Source: Apiotrichum sp. Y4204
Taxonomy: Eukaryota; Basidiomycota; Tremellomycetes; Trichosporonales; Trichosporonaceae
Reading direction: 5' to 3'
DNA: 64,000 bases
Assembly (NCBI GenBank): GCA_025531455.1
Contig: JAMYHL010000007.1
Location: 124,001 to 188,000, forward strand
Both the position numbers and the translations under genes were made by a program. Under the pieces are notes generated by a model. The model did no database searches, was not told where the DNA came from, and worked only from the letters and a program-made list of their open reading frames with translations. Of the stretch, positions 1 to 12,075 are shown piece by piece. Numbering within the stretch: position 1 is the first letter of the stretch; each line of letters starts with the position of its first letter.

Positions 1-2674
1 CATCTTCCGTTACCCACGTACCTGTCCGCAGAGGACTACCCGCTTGCACACGAGCCCATTCCAGACGACATGCGCTTCTTCGCGTTTGACATTGACGGCC
101 AGCGCGTGTATGTCCAGGACGAGGGGATTGATCTTGCGCAGGGCATCCCGGGCCAGACAGTCGGGCCGGGCTGGACGCGCGAGGTGCCTGCGTTCGATAA
201 GCGCCGCACAATGACGGTCGATGGCTATCTTGCTTCCCAGGGCAACAGGCAAGACAAGGGCAAGGGCAAGGAGCGCAAGCGGCCGCACGAGATCTCTCGC
301 CCGTCGTCTTCCGGAGGACAGTATGAGCGCGAGCGCAGACCAGATGTTGCGCTGCAGCAGATGGTCGTTACTCGCGGACGGTCGCCACCGAGGAAGAAAA
401 TTCGCTCTGGCGAGGGCGAATTCCACAACGACGACATTAGCGATATCTCGACCAGCAGCAATCGTTCAACTGAAGAACGGGCCATCACCGCGTCTCGCCA
501 CCCTGTCATGTCGTCCGGACTTGAAACGCTGTCGCTCATGTCCCTTCCCGCTCTTGCTGATCAGTTTGACAAGCTGCCAGACAAGATCCAGCAGCACCTG
601 CTCATGCACATGCTGCGTCGCTCGCGCATGCCGACCATCCAGCGCATCGCAGGGTTTGCCTCTAAAGCGCTGTGCCGCGACTTCATCACCCTCCTTCCGC
701 ACGAGGTGGCAGTGCAGATTCTCACACAGTGCGATCTCAAGAGCTTAGTGGCTGGAATGCGCGTGAACAAGCGGTGGCGGCGTATGATCGACAGCGAGCG
801 TTCCGTGTGGAGGGCGCGTCTACACGAGAGTGGACTCGCCATTGGTGACGGAACCGAGGAAGCCGAGGAGAAGAGCATTCGCAGTCGCTGGGATATTCTC
901 GACTGGCAGCACCGGCGCCGCATCCGCGGGCGCAATCTCAAGGCCGGGACGCCGAGTGAGGACGAGCCGATGCTCGAGGCGCCGCCCACAAGGTCCATTC
1001 CCTACCAGGCTCCAGACGACCGGCCGACGCCCGTCAAACATATCTTCCGCCGCCGGTACACGTCGAAGCGCAACTGGCTGGAACACAAGCCGAAGCACAC
1101 CACCTTCCCCGGCCACGGCATTTCCGTTGTCACGTGTGTGCAGTTCGACGAGGACAAGATAGTTTCCGCGTCAGATGATCTCACCATCAACATTTACGAC
1201 ACCAAGACGGGCGTGCTCCGCAAGCGCCTCGACGGACATGAGGGCGGTGTCTGGGCGCTCGAGTACAAGGGCTACACGCTGGTGACTGGCTCCACTGACC
1301 GCACGGTGCGCATCTGGGACCTCAAGACACTCAAGCCGACGCACGTCTTCTCGGGTCACTCGTCAACTGTCCGCTGTCTGCAGATTGTCGAGCCTGTCTT
1401 TGACCCGGCAACGGGAGAGTTCCAGCCAGCTTACCCCCTCATCGTCACTGGATCCCGCGACGCCACCCTTCGCGTTTGGCGCCTGCCAGAACACGGCGAA
1501 TCCACCTACGTCCCTGGTACAGAGCCCACCCCACCCGAGTCGAATCCCTACCACCGCCAGCATCTCGAGGGCCACACCGAGGCGGTTCGTGCCCTTGCTG
1601 TTCACGGGCGTATCTGTGTCTCGGGCTCGTACGACAAGACGGTGCGCGTTTGGGACATTGTCAAGGGCACGGTGATCCACGTCCTTCACGGACACGAGCA
1701 CAAGGGTAAGTCCAGTGAAAGTGACATGTCTGATTCCAGTCTACTCCATTGCGCTTGATGTTGGCAGGAACCGCTGCTCGTCAGGCGCTATGGACAACAC
1801 CGTGCGCGTGTGGGACATTGAGGCTGGAGTTTGTCTCCACACGCTGTCTGGGCATACCTCGCTTGTTGGTCTCCTCAGCTCGTCGTACAACTACATCGTG
1901 TCTGCTGCGGCCGATGCGTCGGTACGCGTCTGGGACGCCGAGACGTGCAAGCTCAAGCACGCGCTCACGGGGCACGCCGCGCCGATCACGTGCTTCCAGC
2001 ATGACGAGAACAAGATTGTGAGCGGAAGCGACGGCGCGCTCAAGCTGTGGGATATCCGCACAGGCAAGCCGGTTCGCGACCTCATCATCGGGATCAGTTC
2101 GGTGTGGCAAGTCGCCTTCAAGGACAACCTTCTCGTCGCCGCGTCGAACCGGAACGGGAGCACCGTCTTTGACGTCTTTGACTTTGGCTCCCAGCCAGAC
2201 CCGTACGGCGTGGACAACGATCGCCTCGACAATTTCAAGCGCAAGCCGTGGGAGCGCCCGAATCCGCACGAGCCGCAGACATACCAGGCCGACGACATGG
2301 ACATGAGCGGCAGCGACGGCGACGACGTGCTGAGCCCCAAGACCGATGCATGGCGGGCGACAAACGAGGCGCCGCAGAAGAGCGTCGCGATGAAGCAGGA
2401 GGTCAAGGACGAGCCGGAAATCGACAAGCGCGAGCAGAAGTACTCCCGTCGCAAGGCGAAGATTGGCGGGCCGGGTCTGCTTCCACGCCACGGCAGCCGC
2501 GCCGCCGACTCGCGTTCCGACTTTTCGACCACGCCCACTCCCGCCGCGGCGAGCGGGTCGCGCTCCGCGCCGCCGGCATCCGCCACCCAGCCTGGACTGC
2601 GTGCTGAGGAGCTCGACATTGCGATCGTCGGGGTCAAAGAGGAGGTCATGGAGATCGATGATGATGAGGCATAG
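1..2674 (+). CDS. CDC4: Cdc4/Pop1-type F-box WD40 substrate receptor of SCF ubiquitin ligase (5' partial)
   Basis: Exons are 1(or 70)..1705 and 1740..2674, with a 34-nt intron (donor GTAAGT, CTGAT before CCAG). The frame is open from base 1 with protein-like sequence ahead of the first Met at 70, so the true start probably lies off the left edge. Counting from that Met: a disordered basic region; a helical dimerisation segment at about 169-200; an F-box at about 208-250 (begins LLPHEVAVQIL); and about eight WD40 repeats from about 347 to 695, several with the RVWD ending. The tail is acidic and disordered. In this family the F-box binds Skp1 and the propeller binds phosphorylated substrates such as cell-cycle inhibitors. 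The dimerisation segment plus F-box plus eight blades argues for Cdc4/Fbw7/Pop1 over Met30, but this rests on recognition by eye. Its stop lies 179 bp from the stop of the convergent WDR59 gene. Confidence 0.82.
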
Positions 2675-2853
2675 GAGATGAGAAAGGGAGAGAGGGGCGT
2701 ATCATCATGAGAGTGCATTCATGTTGCATGTTAGTCTTTGTATAGTGAACTGAACAATGTAGTCCGTCATAGAGCATATGGATGGCAATATATCTGCAAT
2801 TCTGCACCGCAAAACATTCCGTCTCTCTGATTTGACATGTAATACAACAAACA

Positions 2854-5800
2854 CTACCAAGGAAGTATGCTATCTGTTCCGAGCGCGCGCAGCCGGCTAG
2901 CAAGCAGCCCCTCACGCGGGGCAGGCGCGACGATCGTATCTCGGCGCTGCGGCCCCTCCTCGGGGTCCGAATGCACCTCCTCGTTCCGCCCCGGTGCGCT
3001 GATCGTGTTCCGTCGCTGCTCAGGGCTGGAACTCAAGCCTGCGTGCGGGCCGTCAAACACCAGGCCAGTAGGCGACGGGCTCCCGCGCCGCGTCGGCGGC
3101 TGGCTGAAATGCAGCAAGCGGAATGGCGCCCCGCCAAACCCGTACGCCGACCCGTGCCCGACATTGAGTCCCAGCCCGCCCCCGCCTCCGTTCCCGTTCT
3201 CCACCATGCCTGCCCCCGCACCCCCGAGCGCCCCGTACACGCGCTCCGGGCTCGGACTGAACCCGTACGACACGGACGCGGACGGCGCGCGCGGCGCAGT
3301 CATGAATGACCCGCTCAGCCCGTGGTTTGCGAGACATGCACACGTGCACGCCGGGCAGTGCCCCTCGCTCGGGAGGAACTTGCGCAGACAGCCCACGTGC
3401 GAGGTGTGTGCGCAGATCGTACATGTTGTTGCGAGGCCTGTGATTAGCATATGGGCTATCTCCAATGAAATACCCACCCTTGATGGGCGTCCGGCACGCG
3501 GCGCACAGCGTCGGTCCGGGCTTCGCGCCGCACTCCGCGCACCGCTGCGTGCCGGGAAGGACGGGCTCCTCTCCGCAGTTTGTGCACATTGGCGCGAGGA
3601 CGAGCGCCTGCGAGCCGAGGTCGCCGCTCGGCGCCTCGGTGCTGCGCCCAGTGTTGCCCGGGTCGACAGGGGCAAAGTCGTACTGCAGCAGCGCGGTGCG
3701 CCTGCCAACAAGGCCGGCGCGGAGAAGGAACTCGGCGTACGCGAGCTTCCAGACTTCTGCGAGAGGGAGGATCTCGCGGCGCAGGAGAGACGGCGGCGGG
3801 GGTTCGTCGTCTGCCACGAGCTCGATCCGCACCGAACAGGATTTCGGGCGCCGGCGCCGCTCGTACAGGCTCGGAAGCGGGGCGGGTGTCGGCATACCGG
3901 GGCGCGAGAATGCGCGGCGGAGAGGAGATGCCGAGCCAAAGCTGACTTTCGGGGCGCGCGCGGAGATTGAGCTCCACCCGCTCGCGCCGAACTCGGCGCT
4001 ACTTGAGCGGTCGCGTGCGGAGAGAGGCGCAGGGCCCTGCGGCGAGTTGGACTCGGATACACGTACGCGCGCTGAGCGCGTCGAGTCGCGGCGTTCTGGG
4101 CGGTCGCGCCGCGGCGACGAGGTGATTTTCGGTATACTGCCGCCCCACGAGCCCATGCTGTCGTGCCGCGGGATCGTCATTCCCGGAACGCGCGTTACAG
4201 GAGAGGTGTTTTCCTCGTAGTCCTCCTTTGGCGTGCGCGGAATGTCAAAGCTGGTCCTTTCTCGTGGCGTGAGCGCCATGCCTCGCAGCGAGATCGAACT
4301 CGGGTTCATAAGAATCTGGGACCAGCCAGAGGTGCGGAAGCTGCTCGGCCCACTGGAGGAGAATACAGGCGGCGTGGAGGGCGCCATGCTCGAGTGTCGC
4401 CGTCCGACGGTGACTGGCGTCGCGGCGGCAGCGGTGCCCGTCGTGGTTGGGAGCACAAAGTAGTCCTGCAGCGGAGAGTGCTGGATCACGTTGAGGGTCT
4501 GTGGCGGTAGCGGCGCTGTACGCTCGTGTTCCAGCAGAATACATGACACAAGAGCCAGCAGCTGGATGTCGCCGACCTCCATAAGGGAGTTGAAAAGCTC
4601 GTCCAGCACGCACCGCTTGCGCTCCATATCCCGCTCCCATCTCAGCCGCTCGTAGCGGTGCTGCTCCTCGAGCAGACTGGGGCCGCGGCGGAACGGCGCG
4701 TGCTCGTAATATGGTGGTGGCGGGTCGGCGAGGATGGCACGGAGCGAGCCCCAGACCTCTGCGTGGTCAAGTCGTTTTGCCTCGAGTGCATGCAGGAGGT
4801 TCGCTTCCACAGAGGTCGTCGCATACAGTGCCGCGAGCGTCAGGTCCGGCTCGGGGAGGAGGTGCGACACGTTATGCAGGGTCAGGGTTGAACGCGCCTG
4901 TACCTGGCCCATCATGGCCTTGAGGCGCCGCGCGTGGTGGTGATACTGGATCCTGTGCGCACCCTTGTGGGGGTTCTCCATCCTCGACAGTGCGCTGATG
5001 GCCCTCACCAAAGGCGAGATGCGCGTGTCACCGCGTCCGGAGGGCGAGCGTGATGCCGAGGTCCTCGCACGAGGGAGGACGGTGTGTTTCGGGAAGAAGC
5101 ACGCCAGTTGCCCATTGGGGCCGAACACCGCACCCGTCGTGCGCACCAGCATCGGCACATTCTGCTCCAGTGCGGGCGTGTCAGAATCACTCTCGTCGTC
5201 GTCGTCCAGCACGCGCCGCCCCGTGCGCTCGTGGTATCCCAGAAGGAACTCTGTCACCGCCACGAGGCACTGCTTGTTATTTGCACGAATCTCCTTGATG
5301 GTGGACACCATGCGGTGGCGGGTAATAGACGAGACTGTTGCGTTGCGCTCGAGCTCAAAGGTCGGGATCTCGTTACCGTACGGGTAGTTTGGCGGGAAGG
5401 ACCAGTGGATGCGGATGAATGCAAAGCGGTCGCCGTTCGCCCAAGGGCCGTTGAGTGACATTGTCAGCTTGCGCTGAGTAAGGTCGGCCTGATGTGAGCA
5501 AATAGAGCACAGGTCTGGTTGGAGGAATACGACGTAGCCGATTCCGACGCACCTTCTCAAAGTTGACCTTGGACTTGGGAAACATCTTGCGCACAAGCAA
5601 CACCTCGTCTTTCAACAGCAGCGTCTCCGCCGGCCCGTCATTAGACTCGCTGTTTGACGCATTCCTCGACATTTCCGGGGCGCGGTTGAGGCTGAGTGGC
5701 CGGATGGCATCGTTCGACAGGCGCGTCCGGGACCGCGATCGCGACCCGCTACTGCTATCGCCCGCCACGCTCGGCGTGCGGCTCGGCGGCCCCGTGCCGC

Positions 5801-7427
5801 TGTCCGAATTGGCCGCCTTGCCCATCTTGACGACCTTGCCGAGCCACTCGAGCTGGTCAATCTCGTTCTTCCGCTTCCCGCCGCGTGTCATGCCCGCCGC
5901 ACGCGAGTTGGCCAGCAGCCGCTGCCGGGCGATACCGCTCGGTGCCGCAGGCGTGTGGTTGTCCACGATCGGCAGCGGCATCCGCGAGCCAGTGCCGCTC
6001 GTACCGGGTGTATTCGTAAAGGTTATATCCCGCGCACCCTTGCGCGTCATGAGTACCGTGATTGGCGCACCGCGCTTGTACCCCACCCGTTCAGTGACTT
6101 CGCGCGGGACGGGCCAAACGCGGAGCTTGCGGTCCTTGCTCCATGTGACGAGTTGGAAGTCACGATCCTCTTGCGTCTGGTCGTTGCCGCCGCGGACGCG
6201 CCACACAAATTCCTTGACGACGTCTGTTGAGCCCTCGAAGCGCTCCACCGGTGTTGCGAGGTCGCCAGTCGTATTCCCGTTGATGCCGTACATCTCCAGT
6301 GCAGTCTCGCCGCGCTGCGGCAAAGCGAGGATACCATATCCGAACGGAAGATTACGTGCGCGCCAGATCGGATAGTTTGTAGAGATGACCTGCGATGTAA
6401 AGGGAGTGGATGTATCAGGCCGGTCGTGGTCATCGTTAGAGCTGCTACTTGTGCGGAGTGACGGTATGTACCACTGCTTGATGGTCTTGTCCAGTGAGCA
6501 CGTCACGAGCTGGTGTGGCTCGCGCCTGTCCCAGTCAATGCCGTAGATCTTGGCATCGTGGGCTTTGAGCGTCTCAACGGGTAGGGAGCCTTTCCGTTCG
6601 TCCCACAGGAGCACGTCTTTTCCGTGCGCGGTGGCGAGAATATGCTCCGCGCGTCGGTTCCACTTGACCTGTGTCCCAGCCGCGCCCCACGCCGAAAGAC
6701 GCATAAACGGCTTGGACATGCCCATGCGCAGATCCCAGCCGCGGATCCCGGCATCCATCGCCACCGTCGCCATGAGCTGCGGGTTCAGTGCATGCCAGTT
6801 GATATCCGTGATAGCGCGCTCGTGCGCGTCGACAGAGTGCAGCAATGGGACCTGGGCCGCAAGGTCCCACACAAGAAGTTTGGAGCTCGAAGTCGAGAGA
6901 ATAAGGTTGTCCGTCACCGCGTGCGGCGACCACTGGCAGCTGAGGATCAGCTCGCTTCAAAGCGCAGTAGCTCACTCGGCAATCTGCCACCGGCCGCCTT
7001 GCGGCACGAAGCGGGGTGCGGTCTCGAGATTCTTCAGATCAAGGATGTACAGTCCCTTTCGGCTCGCGAGACAGACGTCGCGCGAGTTTGGCGAGATGGA
7101 GAGGCTCCCGACCGGCTGGTTGACGGCAATCGTCGCGCCCTCCCAGAAGGGGTCTTCGCTGGGGCCGATCATCGAGCTGAGCATGCCGCCGGGCATGGAG
7201 GACGCAAGGGAGATGCCCATGCGGTCGAGTTTCGGGCGCAGCAGCGTGCGCGGCGAGACCGACACGGGGGCCGGCGATGCCGTACTTGGGAATCCTGCGC
7301 GGATGCTCGCGGTCGAGCCCCGCCGGCTCGACGCCGCGCTCCGATCGCTCGGCGGCAGCGGCACGCGCGAGGGCGAGGGCGAGAGCACCCCGCGCAGAAA
7401 GGGCGGCTGCGGACTCGCGCTGTCCAT
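2854..7427 (-). CDS. WDR59: WDR59/Sea3 (Mtc5) homologue, SEACAT/GATOR2 subunit
   Basis: Four exons read down the minus strand: 7427..6976, 6939..5553, 5488..3478 and 3437..2854, giving 1477 aa. Introns are 36, 64 and 40 nt. Order of parts: a Ser/Pro-rich N-terminus; a WD40 propeller at about 100-480 (VWDL, GWDLRMG, KIYGIDWD blades); an RWD domain at about 610-720 joined exactly across intron 2; then a C-terminal zinc ribbon/RING at about 1245-1310 with paired Cys (CTNCGEE, CAECG, CAACRTPIKG) and CTICAHTSH spanning intron 3. WD40-RWD-zinc is the diagnostic order of WDR59/Sea3, which in the vacuolar/lysosomal SEA complex relieves inhibition of TORC1 by amino-acid shortage. Unusual: about 170 residues of Gly/Ser-rich tail follow the zinc module, which normally sits at the end. 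It is divergent from the gene starting at 7702. Confidence 0.88.
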
Positions 7428-7701
7428 GGCCTGCGGGGTGGATGTTGCTATGCTTGTGGAGGAGTGTTGGGTGGATGTTGATGTAGATGAGATGGTGAAA
7501 TGGGCTGGGCTTGTATTAAGGCTCGGCGCCAGACGTCACTTGTCACCATGGACAATCGGCCACATGGCAAAAAAGGGCTCAGCCAGCAGTGTGCACCCGA
7601 CAAGCTCGAGCAACAAGCGTTGATTTTGGCAGCCACTCCAAACAATCAACATTTAAAACAATCCACAACATCTCTCCACTTCCTCTTATCCCTCGGGCAC
7701 G
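7428..7701. promoter_or_regulatory. Shared divergent promoter, WDR59 / POM34-like gene
   Basis: The 274 bp between two start codons pointing away from each other must hold both promoters. The side next to the + gene is C/T-rich, as is usual in basidiomycete leaders. No clear TATA box was seen. Confidence 0.5.
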
Positions 7702-8580
7702 ATGGCCTTCTCCGCGCTCCCCGCGCCGCTCGCGCGCTCCCGCCTCAAGTCCAACCTCGGCGCGCTCGCGCTGAGCGTGTTCGCCCGTACGGTGTTTACG
7801 CCGTATCTCGCGCTCCGCGCCGCGCTTGTCGGCGTCGTCGACTCGATGCTCGCAACGCCCCGCGCGCGTGCGTGGGATTGGATGTGGTGGATTGGTGAGC
7901 GGAAAATGCAAGCAGAGGTCTGATGGCAGAAACACTCATCACCGCCGTGCTCCTCTTCAACATTGCCGAGGCGGCGTACTGGGTCAAACACCCGCAGCCG
8001 TCCGTCCCGCCCACGCCGCGCGGACTCAAGCTCGTTCCCGTGCTCAAGTCGTCTCCTCTTGTGCGTGCGGTCGTGCTGGTAGCTGGATGCATTTCTTCGA
8101 GCTACCTCGCACCTATCGTCTCTGGTCCGCGCTTACACTCAGACTCGCAGCTACCCGACCACACCGGAGATTACCTCGGAGATCCCCAAGGTTTCTGGTG
8201 GTGCCAGCCTGTCGACGCCTGTGCGCAACGTACAGCAGTCGCCGCTCGCGCAGTCGCTGTACCGCTCTACCGCGACGCCGCAGCGCGCGCCGGCCACCCC
8301 CGACCGGCCATCTGGTTCCCCTGCTCTCTCGGCTTCCACCGCCCGCGCACTCAACTTGTCCCAGAACGGTACACCAAGCGCAACCGGCCTGTTCTACGAC
8401 GACACGACTCCTGCATCCCCCAGTAAGGTTGCGCGCGGAGCTGCAGGGACTGCCGGCGCGAGTCCCCCTACGCCGGCTGCCAGCCGCTCCGACTTTGTTG
8501 TCGTCGACCGGGAACAGCGCGAGTGGGTCGACAATGTCTGGAAGGGCGTGCGTGGAAAGGGCCGCAAGGTGGGGCTCTAG
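7702..8580 (+). CDS. Small two-helix membrane protein, possibly nucleoporin Pom34-like
   Basis: Exons are 7702..7894, 7930..8060 and 8143..8580, giving 253 aa. Intron 1 is 35 nt (GTGAGC ... CTGATGGCAG). Intron 2 is 82 nt using GTGCGT and CTTACACTCAG; an alternative in-frame donor GTAGCT at 8079 is possible. Two hydrophobic segments (about residues 20-45 and 63-83) are followed by a Ser/Thr/Pro-rich soluble tail with repeated TP motifs and a C-terminal cluster ending KGRKVGL. Two N-terminal membrane spans followed by a phospho-rich tail resembles fungal Pom34, which anchors nuclear pores in the nuclear envelope. That is inference from architecture only, and another small ER or nuclear membrane protein is possible. 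Its stop is only 88 bp from the stop of the convergent SWD3 gene. Confidence 0.6.
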
Positions 8581-8668
8581 TGCATGATGAAGATTATGAC
8601 TCTATGATTACACTGGCGTAGACTACAGAATGCTGAGATGACTGACTGCACTACCTACTAACACACGA

Positions 8669-10040
8669 TTACACGCTCCAGAGTTTGATGCTGCGATCCG
8701 GCTCGAGTGCCCCGGTCGCGATCGTCTGGCCGTCTGGCGACACTGCAATAGCGACCACAGGGCTCGTATGCCCTTCCAGAACGCTAATGACGCGGCGGTC
8801 TTGGAGATCCCATACAATGACCTTGCCGTTTTCAGATCCAGCAACTACCCATGCGGGTTTTCCTTTCGGCGCGGTGGATACTGCACGTGACGCCTCTCCG
8901 TCAACCTCCATCGCTTCCTGGTCGGCATGTCCATTCGTCTTCGATTCTTGCCCGGCAAAGAGCAACGCGGGGCAAGGGTATCGCTCGCTCACGTACTCGC
9001 TAGCCCGCAGAGTCTTGAGCACCCGCCCGGTGTTGACAAGGTAGATCCTTATCGTCGATGACAGCGTCGCGGACATGATGTAGAATGAGCTCGGGCTGAA
9101 GGCTGCAGACGAGCTATGGAGTTAGTCCTGGGGCATTCTCTGTGATCAATTGTCCTCGGGTACTCACACAGGCGAGTTGGAGTCGTTATCCAGAGTCTTG
9201 AGACATTGGCCAGTGTTGACATCCCAAAGCCGGCTGCACGTTAGTTATTATCACAAAATCTTAACTCACATCAACCCGTCCGCACTCCCCGTGATGACAA
9301 GCGCGCCCTCAGCATCCCACCCGACGCTCCATATCGCCTCAGCATGGGCCGGCAGTGTCCGGAGCGCCTTCCCTCTCCGGAGGTCCCAGATGATGGCGCT
9401 CTCATCATAGCTCCCCGTCGCGAGCATGTTCGCGCGCGGGCAGAACGACACGGAGAGTACCGGCGCCGTGTGGCCCTGCAGCGTACGTAATGCGAGAGAT
9501 ACGGGGTTGGGCACGCTCGTCTCAGATGCTACGGCGGGAAGCACCGCGACGGCGCGCACAATCGGGTCGAGAGGGAAGACCAGCGCTGTGCCGTCGTCTG
9601 ACGCCGTGGAGAAGTACAGTCCGTCGGGGGAGACCGAGAGGTCGTTGATGCCTGGTGTTAGATGATGCTGCGTGTTGCCTGGCGCCAGCTGAACATCCCT
9701 CCCCCAGCTTGCAAGAAAGCTACACACCTGTTCGATGGCACCGCAACGCGTGCCGGTGAGCTCCGCTCTTCGCATCCCTGCGCAAGTCAGTACGTGTGTT
9801 TTAGCTTTAGGCTAGACAACGGGTAGCTATGCAACGCACCAAAAATGCACATATCCATCAGCACCTGCCGTCAGCACCGTTTCCTGTTCTTCCCGTACCT
9901 GCACTCAACAGTGACCTGCCATCAGGGCTGAAGCGAAGGGCGGAGACGGCGCGCGAGTGCGCCTTGAGAGTTGCGACTGGGGCGAAGATCGCGCTCGAGC
10001 TCGCGCTGCCGCCCGGGGTATCTCCAAGCTGTATAGCCAT
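8669..10040 (-). CDS. SWD3: WDR5/Swd3 homologue, COMPASS histone H3K4 methyltransferase subunit
   Basis: Six exons on the minus strand: 10040..9899, 9864..9840, 9777..9728, 9651..9270, 9233..9168 and 9113..8669, giving 369 aa. Introns are 34, 62, 76, 36 and 54 nt, all GT-AG, most with CTGAC or CTAAC just before the acceptor. The protein is essentially one seven-blade WD40 propeller that aligns blade by blade with WDR5: LKAHSRAVSALRFSPDG at the start, GSYDESAIIWDLRRGK, SADGLIRLWDVNTGQC across intron 4, and the terminal GALEPDRSIKLW. WDR5/Swd3 is a core COMPASS subunit that presents H3 for Lys4 methylation in the nucleus. The exon 2/3 joins recover a blade that no single open frame shows. One blade carries an acidic insertion of about 35 residues. 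Divergent from ATG6. Confidence 0.88.
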
Positions 10041-10370
10041 GAGAGGGAAGGGGAAGAGAAAACTGGTTGAGTTGCGGAGGATGTCGAGATCAAAGGAAGA
10101 AGGAATCCGGGTTCATGTCAGACGCGTTCAACTGGCGCACTGAGCCAAAGCTGAAGCGAAGCCAAACAAAAAAGCGGACGGAATGTGGGATTAGAAAATA
10201 TTGATCCCGCTATTTGGAAAATAGCAGCCTCAAGTGTCTCTAATTCGCCGTCCTAATGACTACGAAACATCCTTGGCCGTCTCCCCTGGTCGTTTCGTCA
10301 TCGATAAGCGAGTCGCCGCCATCACAGACTTGTCCATTGCCATCTCCACCATCGCCACCTGCTCACCACA
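10041..10370. promoter_or_regulatory. Shared divergent promoter, SWD3 / ATG6
   Basis: 330 bp between divergent starts. It holds an A-rich patch and a short perfect hairpin at 10209-10225 (GCTATTT, three-base loop, AAATAGC). The ATG6 side is C/T-rich with repeated CATCNCC just before the start. Confidence 0.5.
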
Positions 10371-12075
10371 ATGGGCGAGTCCCTCAACTGCCAGCGGTGC
10401 CACCAGCCGCTTATCCGCGACAGCTCCGTCGCGTCCCTCTCTCAGAGCCAGTACAACCTCCTAGCCGGGCAGCTCTCGGCACAGCAGCAGACACCGTCGT
10501 CGCTGCCCCCATCAGCAAAACTAGCCAACCTCCCGCCCGCAAGCCGGCCCGCCGCGGCCGCCTGGGCCGCCGCAAACCCCGGCGCCATCGCGGAATCCTA
10601 CGTCTTCCTCCCTGACATTCCGCCGTCTCCGGCACAGCGCAGCGTATCCTCTACCTCGGCATCTACCTCGCGTCCCTCCAGTCCGGCACGAGCAGCGTCG
10701 CGGCGAGGAACAGCCGCCTCGCCACCAGCCTCCCCGGTACCTCCGGCCCCACCAGCAGCGCCAGGCGCTCTGGCTGCTAAGCTTGATGCGCTCCTCTCGT
10801 CGCGCACGACGATCGACCATCCGCTCTGCGTCGAATGCACGACGCTCTTCCAGGCGCAGCTCCAGCGCGAGTTTGACGAGCTGACGCGGGAGCGCGACGC
10901 GTACATCGCGTTTGAGAAGGGGCTTCGGAAGCGCGGGAACATGATGGAGGAGATGACGAGCGAGAGCAGCAGTACGGAGGAGCCGCTCGTCGGGGGCGCA
11001 GACGAGTGGGATGCGCTCCTCCAGCGGAGGAAGGAGCTCGAGGAGGAGGAGAAGAAGCTTTGCGCGCAGTTGAAGAACCGCGAGGCCGAACTGGCCGCCG
11101 TCCAGGAGGACGAAGCGCGTGTCAAGGAGGAGGAAATCGAGGTTACTCGACAGGAGGAAGAGTGAGCTGGACTGTACGATGGCAGCTGACACTCCAGATT
11201 TCTCACACAAAACGCGGCACTCGCAGGACAGCTTGCGCATCTCGGCCGGACGTTGTCCTCCGCCAAGACGCAGCTTCTTCTCTCTTCAGATCTTCTGCAG
11301 CACTTGGAAAGCAAGAATGTCTACAACGATGCGTTCCAGATCGGTCACGCCCCACTCCTCGATCCAGGTGCGACTGCCACCCCGGGCGTGGCAGTGAAGA
11401 GCAGCGTTACCGTGGGGACGATCAACGGGCTGCGTCTGGGCGGGCGGCCTACTGTCGACTGGGACGAGATTAACGCCGCCTGGGGTCTTGTCGCGCTGTG
11501 TATCGACCGTCTGGCCGCCAAGGTGGGCTGCACGTTTGACCAGTGAGTACTGCAGGTGGCGCGCACCGCTTGTTCACCTGCTGATAACAGGTATAAAATT
11601 GTCCCTCTGGGCTCTTTCTCCCGCATCGAAGACGTCGGAAAGGGCATGTACGAGCTGTACGCCTCGTCGGACATTACACCGGGGCGACTCCTCCAGAACC
11701 GCCGCTTCAGCCAGGCATTAGTAGCGCTCCTTGACTGTCTGCGGCAGCTGGTTGAGTATGGAAGAAAGACGGGGCGCCCATGGGGCCAAACCGGCATTGA
11801 GTGAGTCTGGAGCTACTTTGTACTCCCTATCTCTAGCTCCCACTGACTCCAGAATCGTGAAGGACAAGATCAACGGCCACTCGATACGTCTTCCCGGCAT
11901 CACATCTGGCATGTCCCTGGGCAGCATGAGCCTCATCGGTCTCGGTGGGGCGGAGCCAGACGCAAAGGCACCACAGGGAAACCCGGACGAACAGTGGACG
12001 CGTGCGTGTCGCAGCGTACTCGGCGTGTTGAAGCGCATCCTCGTGGTCGAGAGCGAGGCGGATCGTGGGGCGTAG
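10371..12075 (+). CDS. ATG6: Beclin-1/Atg6 (Vps30), PI3-kinase complex subunit
   Basis: Exons are 10371..11161, 11198..11542, 11591..11800 and 11853..12075, giving 522 aa. Introns are 36, 48 and 52 nt, and each junction restores a conserved codon. Residues 7-14 read CQRCHQPL, the N-terminal CxxC characteristic of Beclin; a second CxxC (CVEC) lies near 154. A Pro/Ser-rich linker lies between them. A charged coiled coil spans about 165-300, followed by the evolutionarily conserved/BARA domain with KNVYNDAF, GTINGLRLG, WDEINAAWG and YKIVPLGSFSRI. Atg6 bridges Vps34 and Vps15 in the class III PI3-kinase complexes that make PI3P for autophagy and endosomal sorting. No BH3-like segment could be assigned with confidence. 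Confidence 0.93.
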
